From Helicobacter sp. (lineage in GTDB: Bacteria > Campylobacterota > Campylobacteria > Campylobacterales > Helicobacteraceae), in assembly GCA_022766795.1 (NCBI GenBank), contig JALEPE010000060.1:1-27155 (forward strand): a DNA stretch of 27,155 nucleotides, written 5' to 3'. Both the position numbers and the translations under genes were made by a program. Below the pieces are notes generated by a model. The model was not told the origin of the DNA. It was given only the letters and a program-made list of their open reading frames with translations, and searched no databases. The number at the start of each line of letters is the position of its first letter. Within the stretch, counting starts at the first letter, position 1. Shown piece after piece: positions 1 to 8,874 of the stretch.

Positions 1-537
1 ATTCGTTACGATAGCGGGGAATTGAATGCAGATATTTTAGCGGTTGTGTCTAATTACACGCTTTTAGAGCCGCTATGTCAAAAGTTTGATTTGCCTTTTG
101 TCTGTATCCCAAGCGAGAATCTAACGCGAGAAGCACACGAAGAAAGAGTTTTGGAAGTGCTAGAAAGATTCCCAAGTGATTATATTATTCTTGCAAAATA
201 TATGCGAATCCTAAGCCCAAATTTCGTTCAAAGGTTTGAGGGTAAAATTATCAATATCCACCATAGCTTCCTCCCGGCATTCATCGGGGCAAATCCTTAC
301 AAACAAGCTTATGAACGCGGGGTAAAAATCATCGGTGCAACTGCACATTTTGTGAATAACGCCCTAGATGAGGGACCAATTATTTATCAAGATATTACAA
401 AAGTCAATCACGCAATGGATTGGAAAGAAATGCAAAAAAGCGGACGCGATGTAGAGAAAATCGTCCTTGCTAAAGCTTTGAATTTAGCTTTAGAGGAAAA
501 GATTTTCATTTACAACAATAAGACTATTGTTTTTTAG
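1..537 (+). CDS. purU: Formyltetrahydrofolate deformylase, C-terminal part (5' end outside window)
   Basis: PurU hydrolyses 10-formyl-THF to formate and THF in the cytoplasm, supplying formate for purine synthesis. The frame is open from base 1, so the TTG at 22 is probably internal; the N-terminal ACT domain and the start lie upstream. What is visible is the formyltransferase-like catalytic domain: the IINIHHSFLPAFIGANPYKQ block contains the conserved Asn and His, and the conserved Asp lies in NALDEGPIIYQD. About 178 residues are present against roughly 280 for the whole family. Its 3' end overlaps the end of the convergent M48 peptidase gene by 14 bases, so the two transcripts must read into each other. 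Identity is confident from the motif blocks; methionyl-tRNA formyltransferase or PurN are less likely because of the GANPYKQAYERGVKIIGAT signature. Confidence 0.93.
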   Translation: MRYDSGELNADILAVVSNYTLLEPLCQKFDLPFVCIPSENLTREAHEERVLEVLERFPSDYIILAKYMRILSPNFVQRFEGKIINIHHSFLPAFIGANPYKQAYERGVKIIGATAHFVNNALDEGPIIYQDITKVNHAMDWKEMQKSGRDVEKIVLAKALNLALEEKIFIYNNKTIVF

Positions 538-1270
538 AATCCTCATCTAGGATTTTTTCAATCGCAGCAACACGCTTAGCATCACTGGGGTGTGTAGAGA
601 AAAAGTCTGAAGAGTTACTACTTTGTGCAGACATTTTCTTCCAAAAGCTAATAGCGGCTTCTGGATTATAACCTGCTTTTTGCATTAAAGCAATGCCAAC
701 CTCATCGGCTTCTAATTCGTGAGAACGGCTAAAAGGCAACATTACTGCTAGGTTGCTCCCTACATTATAGGCTTGGTTGGATAATCCCGTGAGTTGTGGG
801 GATTTTTTATTGACAACTTGTGCTAAGATGTTACCGCCAATTTGCTGGACTTGCTGCATACTTGCTCGCTCTGCGCCGTGTCGTAGAATCGCGTGTGCAA
901 TTTCGTGAGAGAGAATAACGGCTAGCTCATCATCATTTGCCACCAATGGCATAATGCCTGTATAGACAAATACTTTTCCGCCGGGCAAACAAAATGCATT
1001 GACTTGCTTATCTTCTAAAAGATAAAATTCCCATTGAAAATCCGGGCGGTTTGCAACATTAGCTATTTTTTTGCCCACACGCTGAATCATCGCTGTTTGG
1101 GTTTTGTTATTGCTAATTTTTGAGCTTTTTAGAATCTCTTTTGCGCTTTGCTGTCCAAGCGCAATTTCTTCTTGTGGGCTCATTAGCATAATTTGCGAAC
1201 GATTTGTGTAGTCTGTCGCGGAACACGCGCAAAAAAGCAATGCTGCTAAACCTAAAAGCAAAATTCTCAT
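524..1270 (-). CDS. M48-family zinc metallopeptidase, probable lipoprotein
   Basis: A 248-residue periplasmic peptidase of the LoiP/YcaL/BepA-like M48 family, which in other bacteria takes part in envelope and outer-membrane protein quality control. HEIAH at residues 122-126 is the zinc-binding HExxH, and E187 in HELEADE is the expected third ligand. The N terminus is a short hydrophobic signal ending in FCAC followed by S; Cys16 is the likely lipidated residue, although the lipobox is not a perfect match. No TPR domain follows, unlike BepA. The start is backed by AAAGGAGA (complement of 1275-1282) and a TATAAAAT -10 on the same strand (1300-1307). It is transcribed divergently from gabD and ends inside the purU 3' end. 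The natural substrate cannot be deduced. Confidence 0.9.
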   Translation of the reverse strand: MRILLLGLAALLFCACSATDYTNRSQIMLMSPQEEIALGQQSAKEILKSSKISNNKTQTAMIQRVGKKIANVANRPDFQWEFYLLEDKQVNAFCLPGGKVFVYTGIMPLVANDDELAVILSHEIAHAILRHGAERASMQQVQQIGGNILAQVVNKKSPQLTGLSNQAYNVGSNLAVMLPFSRSHELEADEVGIALMQKAGYNPEAAISFWKKMSAQSSNSSDFFSTHPSDAKRVAAIEKILDEDSKKQ

Positions 1271-1299
1271 TGAATCTCCTTTATGAAAATTTTGTGTGT

Positions 1300-1307
1300 A
1301 TTTTATA
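1300..1307 (-). promoter_or_regulatory. Candidate -10 box for the M48 peptidase gene
   Basis: Reads TATAAAAT on the minus strand, 29 bases upstream of the ATG and followed by a strong AAAGGAGA ribosome site. No clear -35, which is usual for sigma-70 promoters in Helicobacter and Campylobacter. Confidence 0.5.
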
Positions 1308-1366
1308 TTATTTTTTTAAAAAAGTAAAAAATATTCGCATTTAATCAAAAGTTAATCATAAAGTAT

Positions 1367-1372
1367 CATAAT
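1367..1372 (+). promoter_or_regulatory. Candidate -10 box for gabD
   Basis: CATAAT lies 26 bases before the gabD ATG, with AAAGGA at 1387-1392 as ribosome site. The upstream DNA is A/T-rich with periodic T runs, as expected for this phylum. Confidence 0.45.
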
Positions 1373-1398
1373 ATGTCAATTTTTATAAAGGATTATAG

Positions 1399-2820
1399 AT
1401 GGATTTATTTGCACACAAGGATATTTTACACGTAGAGGCGGAGCAGACAATAAAAGTTACAAATCCTGCAACTAATGAGATTTTAGCTTATGTTAGGAAA
1501 ACAAATGCAGCAGAGCTAGAAACAATCATAAAAAAGGCACAAATCGCGCAAAAACAATGGGCACAGACATTAGCAGAAGAGCGGAGTGATAAGTTAATGC
1601 GCTTTTATGCACTAATACTGGAGAATAAGGAATCTTTAGCAGAAATTATGACAAAGGAGCAGGGCAAGCCTTTAGCGGAATCACTAGGAGAAATTTTGTA
1701 TGCGGCATCTTTTGTGAAGTGGTTTGCAGCGGAAGCTAGGCAAGTTTGCGGAGATATAATGGAGTCCAAAACGAAGGCACAAAAAATTATGGCAATCAAG
1801 CAACCTATTGGTGTATGTGCGGCGATTACTCCGTGGAATTTTCCTTCCGCTATGATTACGCGCAAAATTGCTCCCGCCCTTGCAAGTGGTTGTGCAATTC
1901 TTGTAAAATCCGCTTCACAAACTCCACTTAGTGCGTATGCGCTAGAATTATTAGCTAAAGAAGCCGGCATTCCAAAAGATGTGTTTGTGGTTGTTAATGG
2001 CGATTCTAACGTGATTAGCGATGTGTTGTGCAGGAGTGAGGCAATCCGCAAATTAAGCTTTACGGGTTCTACAAAAGTCGGTGCGCAGTTGTATGCCAAA
2101 TGCGCTAGAACGATTAAAAAGCTAAGTATGGAACTTGGCGGCAATGCACCCTTTATCGTATTTGATGATGCAAATTTAGAGGAAGCCATAGAGGGTATTA
2201 TGGCTTCAAAATTTCGCAATAGTGGACAAACTTGTGTATGCGCGAATCGCATTTACGCACAAAGCGGAATCTATGCGCAATTGTGTGAAGCCCTAAAACA
2301 AAAAATGCAAACACTAAAAGTTGGGAATGGTTTAGATAAGGGGACTAATCAGGGACCGCTGATTAATCAAGCTGCCGTAGAGAAAGTCAAAGAACACATT
2401 GCAGACGCGCTGCAAAAAGGGGCAAAGTTGCTAAGTGGAGGTAGGGAGCATTCGCTTGGTGGAACATATTTTGAACCAACACTTATTTGTGATGTGCGCG
2501 CAGATATGCTTGTAGCAAGGGAGGAAACATTTGCACCTTTAGCACCAATTTTTAGATTTGAAAGCGAGGAAGAGGCGATAGAAGCGGCAAATAACACAGA
2601 ATTTGGCTTAGCAGCATATTTTTTCACGCAAGATTATAAAAGGCAATGGCGCGTAGCGGAATCACTAGAATATGGAATGGTGGGGATTAACACGGGATTG
2701 ATTTCTAATGAGGTTGCGCCTTTTGGCGGTATAAAACATAGCGGTTTAGGCAGAGAAGGCTCAAAATATGGTATTGATGAGTATATGGAGATAAAATATT
2801 TGTGTTTAAATTTACAATAA
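1399..2820 (+). CDS. gabD: NAD(P)-dependent succinate-semialdehyde dehydrogenase (aldehyde dehydrogenase family)
   Basis: Oxidises succinate semialdehyde to succinate, feeding carbon into the TCA cycle. The 473-residue length is typical of GabD. Hallmarks: PWNFPSAMITRKIAPALASG (cofactor-binding entrance), TGSTKVG, the general base E245 in MELGGNAP, and the nucleophile C279 in SGQTCVCANR; the C-terminal block APFGGIKHSGLGREGSKYG is also GabD-like. No 4-aminobutyrate aminotransferase gene lies beside it, so the aldehyde source is not evident and another semialdehyde could be the true substrate. It has its own promoter region and stands alone between the M48 gene and the YqhA-type gene. Aldehyde dehydrogenase is certain; the exact substrate is inferred from similarity. 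Confidence 0.88.
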   Translation: MDLFAHKDILHVEAEQTIKVTNPATNEILAYVRKTNAAELETIIKKAQIAQKQWAQTLAEERSDKLMRFYALILENKESLAEIMTKEQGKPLAESLGEILYAASFVKWFAAEARQVCGDIMESKTKAQKIMAIKQPIGVCAAITPWNFPSAMITRKIAPALASGCAILVKSASQTPLSAYALELLAKEAGIPKDVFVVVNGDSNVISDVLCRSEAIRKLSFTGSTKVGAQLYAKCARTIKKLSMELGGNAPFIVFDDANLEEAIEGIMASKFRNSGQTCVCANRIYAQSGIYAQLCEALKQKMQTLKVGNGLDKGTNQGPLINQAAVEKVKEHIADALQKGAKLLSGGREHSLGGTYFEPTLICDVRADMLVAREETFAPLAPIFRFESEEEAIEAANNTEFGLAAYFFTQDYKRQWRVAESLEYGMVGINTGLISNEVAPFGGIKHSGLGREGSKYGIDEYMEIKYLCLNLQ

Positions 2821-2859
2821 CTTTTGATTTGTTGTCTTTGAAATTCTATTGGATTTGGC

Positions 2860-2865
2860 TATAAT
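2860..2865 (+). promoter_or_regulatory. -10 box for the YqhA-type membrane protein gene
   Basis: Perfect TATAAT preceded by GGC, 28 bases before the GTG start. Confidence 0.6.
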
Positions 2866-2893
2866 GGCGTAAATTTTTAATTTAAGGACATTT

Positions 2894-3400
2894 GTGAGAA
2901 TCTTGTTTGAAAAATTAATGTGGAATGCACGGCTATTTATTATTTTAGCAGTGATTTTATCGCTCGTTGGGTCAATTTTACTCTTTATCGTAGCAAGCAT
3001 TGATATTATAAAAGCAGCAAAACAGACTTACTTGTATTATGTCGATACATTGGGGGCTGGGGCGGATATTCACAATATTTTATTAAATTCCATTATTATG
3101 GCGATTGACTTATATTTGATTGCTGTGGTATTGCTGATTTTTGCCTTTGGGTTGTATGAATTATTTATTTCTAAAATTGAAGTGAAAGACGAGAGTCAAT
3201 CCAAAGTGCTAGAAATCCACACATTAGACCAACTAAAAGATAAGTTAGCAAAAGTGATTGTGATGGCATTAATTGTGGCATTTTTTTCTAAGGTGCTGAA
3301 TATGGGAATGAAAACATCACAAGATATGCTATTTTTTGCTATTTCTATTCTTTCGCTCGCGGTAGGATTGTATTTTTTGCACAAAGATTCCAAGCATTGA
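2894..3400 (+). CDS. YqhA/UPF0114-family integral membrane protein
   Basis: A 168-residue inner-membrane protein with four predicted membrane segments (about residues 13-34, 65-90, 120-134 and 144-162) and a charged loop near 92-120. The opening segment, beginning FEKLMWNARLF, and the DIHNILLNSIIMAIDLYLIA block are characteristic of the UPF0114 (YqhA) family, present in H. pylori and many proteobacteria. Its function is unknown. The start is GTG, supported by AAGGA at 2884-2888 and by the first residues matching the family's usual N terminus. It appears to be a single-gene unit with its own TATAAT box. Confidence 0.85.
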   Translation: MRILFEKLMWNARLFIILAVILSLVGSILLFIVASIDIIKAAKQTYLYYVDTLGAGADIHNILLNSIIMAIDLYLIAVVLLIFAFGLYELFISKIEVKDESQSKVLEIHTLDQLKDKLAKVIVMALIVAFFSKVLNMGMKTSQDMLFFAISILSLAVGLYFLHKDSKH

Positions 3401-3452
3401 TAAAAAGAAGTTGATTGCAATAGAGTAATATTTTTTTAAAGTTAATTAAAGG

Positions 3453-3458
3453 TACAAT
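3453..3458 (+). promoter_or_regulatory. Candidate -10 box for the chemoreceptor gene
   Basis: TACAAT 35 bases before the ATG, after a T8 run near 3430. AAAAGGAG at 3481-3488 is the ribosome site. I see no sigma-28 or sigma-54 type element. Confidence 0.45.
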
Positions 3459-3493
3459 ACGGCACGTAGTTTTTAAACAAAAAAGGAGAATAA

Positions 3494-5491
3494 ATGGCAT
3501 TGCTGAATAACCTTAGGGTTGGTGTAAAGTTGTTATGCTTGATTTTTATCCCATTAATTACCTTGTTGATATTTTCTGCGATATTGATTACAGAACGTTA
3601 TAGAATGGTGCAAGAATCGGTATTATTAGACCAAGGTATTACTTTAGCAACAAAAATTTCTATTGTAATTCACGAATTACAAAAAGAGAGAGGTACTTCC
3701 GCAGGATTTTTAGGTTCTAAGGGGAAAAATTTTGGAGAGAATCTACAAAAACAGAGGCAGCTAAGCGATGAGAAAATTAAAGAATTGAAAGTATTTTTGC
3801 AAAATATTACATTAGAGGAATATCCAAAAAATGTGAATGATGCACTCCAAGTCTCTTTAAAAAATATTGATGAAATTAATGCGATCCGTAGCGGTGTAGA
3901 TTCTCTAAATGTTAAAGTGGGCGATATTTTAGGCTATTATACGGGCACGATTGCAAAAAGCATTCAAACTATTGTGGAGGTTATTAATATTAGCACAAGC
4001 GATGTTGTTACACGGAATCTTATCGCCTATGTGAATTTTATCACAGCTAAAGAAAATGCAGGGCAGGAGAGGGCGGTATTATCTAATACATTTAGTGCAG
4101 ATAGATTTGCAGAGGGGATTTATAATCGCTTTTTGGCATTAACAGTTGCGCAAGGAATATTCTTAGAAGAATTTAAACGTTATGCAAGCAGTGAAAACTA
4201 CAATGCGTATTTTAAGGTAACAAATGATAAGAGTTTCTCTGAAGTAGAGAGAATGCGGCAAATTGCTAGAGATAAATTTATGAGCGGAGGATTTGGAGTA
4301 GTAGGAACTTATTGGTTTGATACCATTACAAGAAAAATTGATCTCCTAAAGGAAGTAGAAGATAAGCTTGCAGAGGATTTGATTTGGCAGATTAAAGAGA
4401 TTGAGGACAAAAACTTTTTTAGTTTTTGGCTGGTATTAATAATTTCTTGTGCTGTGGCATTAATTACTTTAGCTGTTGGATATTTAATTGCAAATAGCAT
4501 AACATCAAGAATCCGTGTAATGCGTAGATATCTTATGGAGCTAAAAGAAACAAAAAATATCAATCAAGAATTAAAACTCGGTAAAAGCACCGATGAAATA
4601 GGCGTAATTGGTGGAGTGCTTAATGAGTTTTTGGATTCCATTCGACAGGTGTTTGCACAGCTCTCTCCGCAAAGCAAAGAGAATCTTAAAACAGCGCAAA
4701 ATCTACTAAATAGTGCAAATTCTGTGATGACTAGAACCAATGAAGGTTTTGAACTTTCTAGCAAAACAGAAGCGACGGGTGAGGAAGTAGAGATTACATT
4801 AAAGCGTAGTTTAGAAAAAACAAATTCTACAATGCACGATATTTTAAGTGCAAAAGAGGAATTAGATAAGGTTTCTAACCTAATTACAGACTTTTCAGGC
4901 AGCATTAAAAAAGATGCAGAATTGCAAGAGGATTTGGTCCAAAATGTAACGATGCTAGATAAAGAAGCACAAAATGTTAAAGGAATCTTAAATGCAATTG
5001 ATGATATTGCCGCACAAACAAACTTGCTTGCTTTAAATGCTGCAATTGAAGCAGCGCGTGCTGGTGAGCATGGGCGTGGGTTTGCCGTGGTTGCAGATGA
5101 GGTTAGGCAGCTTGCGGAACGCACACAGCATTCTTTAAATGAAATTGATGCCATTATCAATACGATTGTGCAATCCATCAATGGTGTTAATACACAAATT
5201 ACACAAAATGCCAAAGGATTCTATCAAATCGTAGAGGAATCGCAAACCTTACAAGATGCGATTGCGTCCGTTGCTAATAGGATTCAAAGTGTTAGCGTTC
5301 TTGCAGAGGAAACAATGGAGGAGTCTGCAGCATTAAGTAAAGATATGCAAACGCTACTAGAAAATAATAAAACTCTCAATCAAAGTTTGCAGGGTATTGC
5401 AGGTGAAATGCACAATGTTTCCTCTGTTTCTAATGAATTGGAACATAGAGCTGTGGAGATGGAAGAAAAGATTAATACATTTAAATTTTAG
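3494..5491 (+). CDS. Methyl-accepting chemotaxis protein with NIT-type sensor domain
   Basis: A 665-residue transmembrane chemoreceptor that reports to CheA/CheW or CheV. Order: TM1 about 12-32; a periplasmic domain of some 270 residues whose start, VIHELQKERGTSAGFLGSKG, is the hallmark of the NIT (nitrate/nitrite-sensing-like) domain; TM2 about 306-330; HAMP about 331-385; then a long coiled coil. The kinase-control tip is AIDDIAAQTNLLALNAAIEA followed by ARAGEHGRGFAVVADEVRQL (about 500-542). NIT domains bind nitrate or nitrite in some proteins, but the ligand here cannot be read from sequence. There is no C-terminal CheR-tethering pentapeptide. lolA follows after 19 bases and may be cotranscribed. 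Confidence 0.93.
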   Translation: MALLNNLRVGVKLLCLIFIPLITLLIFSAILITERYRMVQESVLLDQGITLATKISIVIHELQKERGTSAGFLGSKGKNFGENLQKQRQLSDEKIKELKVFLQNITLEEYPKNVNDALQVSLKNIDEINAIRSGVDSLNVKVGDILGYYTGTIAKSIQTIVEVINISTSDVVTRNLIAYVNFITAKENAGQERAVLSNTFSADRFAEGIYNRFLALTVAQGIFLEEFKRYASSENYNAYFKVTNDKSFSEVERMRQIARDKFMSGGFGVVGTYWFDTITRKIDLLKEVEDKLAEDLIWQIKEIEDKNFFSFWLVLIISCAVALITLAVGYLIANSITSRIRVMRRYLMELKETKNINQELKLGKSTDEIGVIGGVLNEFLDSIRQVFAQLSPQSKENLKTAQNLLNSANSVMTRTNEGFELSSKTEATGEEVEITLKRSLEKTNSTMHDILSAKEELDKVSNLITDFSGSIKKDAELQEDLVQNVTMLDKEAQNVKGILNAIDDIAAQTNLLALNAAIEAARAGEHGRGFAVVADEVRQLAERTQHSLNEIDAIINTIVQSINGVNTQITQNAKGFYQIVEESQTLQDAIASVANRIQSVSVLAEETMEESAALSKDMQTLLENNKTLNQSLQGIAGEMHNVSSVSNELEHRAVEMEEKINTFKF

Positions 5492-5510
5492 TAGTGGTTT
5501 GGAGAATAAT

Positions 5511-6053
5511 ATGTGGAAAAGTCTGCACAAGATAATGTTTGGAATCCTAGTGTTTAGTGTGGGAATAAATGCAGAATCTCTGAAAACTTTGAAATCTTTT
5601 AGTGCAGATTTTACACAAATGCTCTATTCTAGCGAAAAGGAACATCAAAAGCCTATTGTTTATAAAGGTAAAATTGAGGCACTTGCGCCTTCAAGCGCGT
5701 ATTGGAATTATCTCTCTCCGATTCCTAAAGAAATTTTTATCCAAGACAATACGATGATTTTGTATGAGCCTAAACTTAAACAAGCCATTATTACGCGCTT
5801 GCAAGAGAATATGAATTTACTCTCACTTTTGAAAAATGCTACAAAAATAAATCAAAACCATTATGAAAGTGTTGTTTTAGAGCAAAAATATGATTTGTTT
5901 TTGGAAAATGGAATCCCAAAACGCATTGTATTTTACGATACCTTAGATAATAGAGTTGAAATTTTGTTTCAAAATGCCGTAATAAATGGCACAATAAATC
6001 CAAACCGATTTGATTTTAAACCTAGTGCAGAAATTGATATTATCTATAATTAA
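5511..6053 (+). CDS. lolA: Outer-membrane lipoprotein carrier protein LolA
   Basis: A periplasmic chaperone of 180 residues that ferries lipoproteins from LolCDE to the outer membrane. The start is placed at ATG 5511 (GGAG at 5501-5504) rather than at any upstream in-frame codon, because it gives a normal Sec signal peptide, MWKSLHKIMFGILVFSVGINA, ending at ...NA before ES. After it come LKTLKSFSADFTQ, the usual LolA opening, then an alternating hydrophobic beta pattern with AYWNYLSPIPKEIFI and the C-terminal NPNRFDFKP. In H. pylori lolA sits by secA; here it lies behind a chemoreceptor gene and no secA is in the window. The 119-base gap to gltA carries the gltA promoter. Confidence 0.87.
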   Translation: MWKSLHKIMFGILVFSVGINAESLKTLKSFSADFTQMLYSSEKEHQKPIVYKGKIEALAPSSAYWNYLSPIPKEIFIQDNTMILYEPKLKQAIITRLQENMNLLSLLKNATKINQNHYESVVLEQKYDLFLENGIPKRIVFYDTLDNRVEILFQNAVINGTINPNRFDFKPSAEIDIIYN

Positions 6054-6133
6054 TATTGTGTAAAAATGGTTGTTTAAACACAAATTGTTATAGAAAAATT
6101 AAATTTTTTTTGACTTATTTTAAAAAAGTGCGT

Positions 6134-6139
6134 TAAAAT
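6134..6139 (+). promoter_or_regulatory. Candidate -10 box for gltA
   Basis: TAAAAT 33 bases before the ATG, matching the -10-to-start distance of other promoters in the window. TATATT at 6148-6153 is an alternative. AAGGAG at 6161-6166 is the ribosome site. Confidence 0.4.
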
Positions 6140-6172
6140 AAAACCGATATATTAATTTTTAAGGAGTCAAGT

Positions 6173-7456
6173 ATGGGAACTATAACATTAATCAATAACG
6201 AAACGGGCGAGAAATTTGATTTTGATTTGATTGAATGTAAAAGAGGTCCTAAAGCAGTAGATTTTAGTAAGCTTTTTGAACGCACTAATATTTTCTCTTA
6301 TGATCCCGGCTATGGTTCAACAGCTGGTTGTGTATCCACGATTAGTTACATTGATGGCAAAAATGGTCAGTTGCTCTATAAAGGAATCCCAATTGAGGAT
6401 ATTGTAGAAAAATATAAATTTACAGATGTTGCAAAGTTACTCATTACAGGGGAAGCACCCAAAAATGAGGAGGAATCCAAAGAATTTGATTTGGAATTGC
6501 GCCACCGTAGTTTTTTGCACGAGGGTTTAATTAATATCTTTAGCGCATTTCCCGATGGCGGACACCCTATGGCAAACCTTAGCTCTGCAGTTGCGGCACT
6601 TTCTACATTTCATTTTGACCATAAAGAAATGGAAGATGAGGGTGATTATCAAACGATGGCTCGTAGAATCATTGCAAAAATTACAACTTTGGTAGCGTTC
6701 TCTTATCGCAATTCTATTGGTGCGCCTTTCATTTATCCGGATATTAGTCGTAATTATGTAGAGAATTTTCTCTATATGTTGCGCGCATATCCGGGCGGGA
6801 AACTAAAATATACATTAAAGGGCGAGGAAGAGATTACGCCTTTAGAAGTGGAAGCATTAGATAAAATCTTTACTCTACACGCAGACCACGGGCAAAATGC
6901 CTCTACAACCACAGTGCGCAATGTTGCATCTACGGGTGTACATCCTTATGCGGCAATCTCTGCTGGGATTAATGCGCTTTGGGGACCTGCACACGGAGGA
7001 GCAAACGAGAAAGTTTTGGTGCAGTTAGAGCAAATCGGTGATGTAAAAAATGTAGATAAGTTTGTTGCAAAGGCAAAAGACAAGAGCGATCCTTTTAGGC
7101 TAATGGGCTTTGGACATCGTGTTTATAAGAGTTATGACCCACGCGCAAAAGCAATCAAAGCGTTAAAAGATGAACTCAACAAAAAGGGCATTAAAATGAA
7201 TGCGCGTTTGAGTGAGATTGCGGAAAAGCTAGAAGAAGTTGCGCTTAGTGATGATTATTTCAAAGAAAGAAATCTTTATCCCAATGTGGATTTTTATAGC
7301 GGAATTATTTTAACAGCACTGAAGATTCCTGTTCCTTTATTTACACCAATGTTTGTAATTGGTAGAATGCCCGGCTGGTGCGCACAAGTAATGGAGCATA
7401 TGAAGAATCCACACGCAAGAATCACGCGTCCAAGACAAGTGTATTTAGGTGAGTAG
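6173..7456 (+). CDS. gltA: Citrate synthase
   Basis: Condenses acetyl-CoA with oxaloacetate, the entry step of the TCA cycle. The 427-residue length is that of the hexameric proteobacterial type. The catalytic triad is visible: H239 in HADHGQNAS, H274 in GPAHGGANEK and D373 in NVDFYSG; GFGHRVYKSYDPRAKAIK supplies the substrate-binding His/Arg block. The N-terminal beta domain with YDPGYGSTAGCVSTISYIDG is also typical of this type, which is NADH-regulated in many Gram-negatives; allostery here is only inferred. No terminator is apparent after it, but the DAHP synthase gene 65 bases downstream has its own -10 box. Confidence 0.97.
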   Translation: MGTITLINNETGEKFDFDLIECKRGPKAVDFSKLFERTNIFSYDPGYGSTAGCVSTISYIDGKNGQLLYKGIPIEDIVEKYKFTDVAKLLITGEAPKNEEESKEFDLELRHRSFLHEGLINIFSAFPDGGHPMANLSSAVAALSTFHFDHKEMEDEGDYQTMARRIIAKITTLVAFSYRNSIGAPFIYPDISRNYVENFLYMLRAYPGGKLKYTLKGEEEITPLEVEALDKIFTLHADHGQNASTTTVRNVASTGVHPYAAISAGINALWGPAHGGANEKVLVQLEQIGDVKNVDKFVAKAKDKSDPFRLMGFGHRVYKSYDPRAKAIKALKDELNKKGIKMNARLSEIAEKLEEVALSDDYFKERNLYPNVDFYSGIILTALKIPVPLFTPMFVIGRMPGWCAQVMEHMKNPHARITRPRQVYLGE

Positions 7457-7483
7457 GTAAGAGTGGTTTTATTTTTTGTGCGA

Positions 7484-7489
7484 TACAAT
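7484..7489 (+). promoter_or_regulatory. Candidate -10 box for the DAHP synthase gene
   Basis: GATACAAT contains TACAAT 32 bases before the ATG; AGGAA near 7512-7516 is the ribosome site. Confidence 0.45.
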
Positions 7490-7521
7490 GCGCGGTTTAT
7501 TTCAACAAATTAGGAATTTTT

Positions 7522-8874
7522 ATGCAGATAAAAGAGTGGAATCCCAAAAGTTGGCGCATTAAAACCGCTTTACAGCAACCCAATTATAAGGACTTAAGTG
7601 CGTTAGAAGAAGCAGAGAAGCAGTTAGGTAAATATCCTCCTTTGGTTTTTGCGGGAGAGGCAAGAAGCCTTAAAGCGCATTTGGCAAAAGTCTCCAAAGG
7701 CAAGGCGTTTTTGCTTCAAGGGGGCGATTGCGCCGAAAGTTTTACAGACTTTAATGCTGTTAGGATTCGGGATTTATTTAAAGTTATTTTGCAAATGGCA
7801 GTTGTCCTAACCTATGCGGGGGCTTGTCCAATTGTGAAAGTCGGGAGACTTGCGGGGCAATTTGCTAAGCCGCGTTCAAGCGATACAGAAACGATTGGCG
7901 GGGTTACGCTACCTAGTTATCGTGGGGATATTATCAATGGAATGGAGTTTAGCGCAGAGGCTAGGGAGGCTGATCCAAAAAGAATCCTACAAGCCTATCA
8001 TCAATCTGCCGCGACATTGAATCTAATCCGCGCATTTGCGCAAGGAGGATTGGCGGACTTAAATCAAGTGCAAAAATGGAATCTTGATTTTGTAGATGGT
8101 GCGCAAAGTGAGCGTTTTTCTGATATGGCAAGTAAGATTACACAGGCTTTAGCCTTTATGCAAGCGTGCGGAATCACAGCAGAAAATACGTCCACTCTCC
8201 ACGAAACAGAGTTTTTTACTTCTCACGAAGCTTTGTTGCTAAACTATGAGGAAGCTTTAACACGCAAGGATCATTTAACGGGTGATTGGTATGACTGCTC
8301 CGCGCATATGCTATGGATTGGCGAGAGAACGCGGAATCTTGAGGGTGCGCATTTGGAATTTTTGCGCGGCGTGGGCAATCCTTTGGGTGTCAAGATTGGA
8401 CCAAATGCTACAAGAGAGGATATTTTAGGTATTTGTGATATTCTTAATCCACACAATGAAGCCGGGCGTTTGAATCTCATCGTGCGTATGGGTGCGAATG
8501 TAATTTTAGATAAGCTTCCAAAACTCCTAGAATCCGTAAAAAGCGAGAAAAGAGAGATTGTTTGGAGTATTGATCCAATGCACGGCAATACAACCAAAGC
8601 AAGCAGTGGCTACAAAACGCGTTCGTTTGATAGTATTTTAAATGAAGTGAAAGCATTTTTTGAGATTCATAGAAGTGTTGGGACTTATGCGGGGGGTGTG
8701 CATTTGGAGATGACAGGCGAAGATGTAACCGAATGCGTGGGCGGAATGCAGGCTATTACAGAGGAAAATTTGGGCTGCAATTACAATACGCAATGCGACC
8801 CACGCTTAAATGCAAGTCAAGCGGTGGAGCTATCTTTTCTTATTGCTGATGTTTTAAAGAATCGTAACTTATAG
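7522..8874 (+). CDS. 3-deoxy-7-phosphoheptulonate (DAHP) synthase, class II
   Basis: First enzyme of the shikimate pathway, joining phosphoenolpyruvate and erythrose 4-phosphate. The 450-residue length and motifs FLLQGGDCAESF, KVGRLAGQFAKPRSSDTE, WIGERTRNLEGAHLEF and SIDPMHGNTTK are those of the class II (plant/mycobacterial) type, also the form used in H. pylori. The metal-binding Cys lies in GGDCAESF, with His in DPMHGN, Glu in HLEMTGEDVTEC and Asp in CDPRLN. No ACT or chorismate mutase domain is fused. The stop codon lies in the loop of a hairpin terminator (8859-8900), so the transcript ends within a few tens of bases of the stop. Confidence 0.95.
   Translation: MQIKEWNPKSWRIKTALQQPNYKDLSALEEAEKQLGKYPPLVFAGEARSLKAHLAKVSKGKAFLLQGGDCAESFTDFNAVRIRDLFKVILQMAVVLTYAGACPIVKVGRLAGQFAKPRSSDTETIGGVTLPSYRGDIINGMEFSAEAREADPKRILQAYHQSAATLNLIRAFAQGGLADLNQVQKWNLDFVDGAQSERFSDMASKITQALAFMQACGITAENTSTLHETEFFTSHEALLLNYEEALTRKDHLTGDWYDCSAHMLWIGERTRNLEGAHLEFLRGVGNPLGVKIGPNATREDILGICDILNPHNEAGRLNLIVRMGANVILDKLPKLLESVKSEKREIVWSIDPMHGNTTKASSGYKTRSFDSILNEVKAFFEIHRSVGTYAGGVHLEMTGEDVTECVGGMQAITEENLGCNYNTQCDPRLNASQAVELSFLIADVLKNRNL

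Noticed and set aside
1605..2252. Long minus-strand open frame inside gabD (215 codons)
   Set aside because: Antisense to a clear aldehyde dehydrogenase; composition is a codon-shadow (Ser/Ala/Leu-rich) with no motif or ribosome site.
4564..5214. Long minus-strand open frame inside the chemoreceptor (216 codons)
   Set aside because: Shadow of the conserved signalling domain; no recognisable features.
8691..8696. G6 run in the DAHP synthase gene (and a similar G6 at 10893-10898 in the kinase gene)
   Set aside because: Too short for frequent slippage, and both genes are intact in frame.
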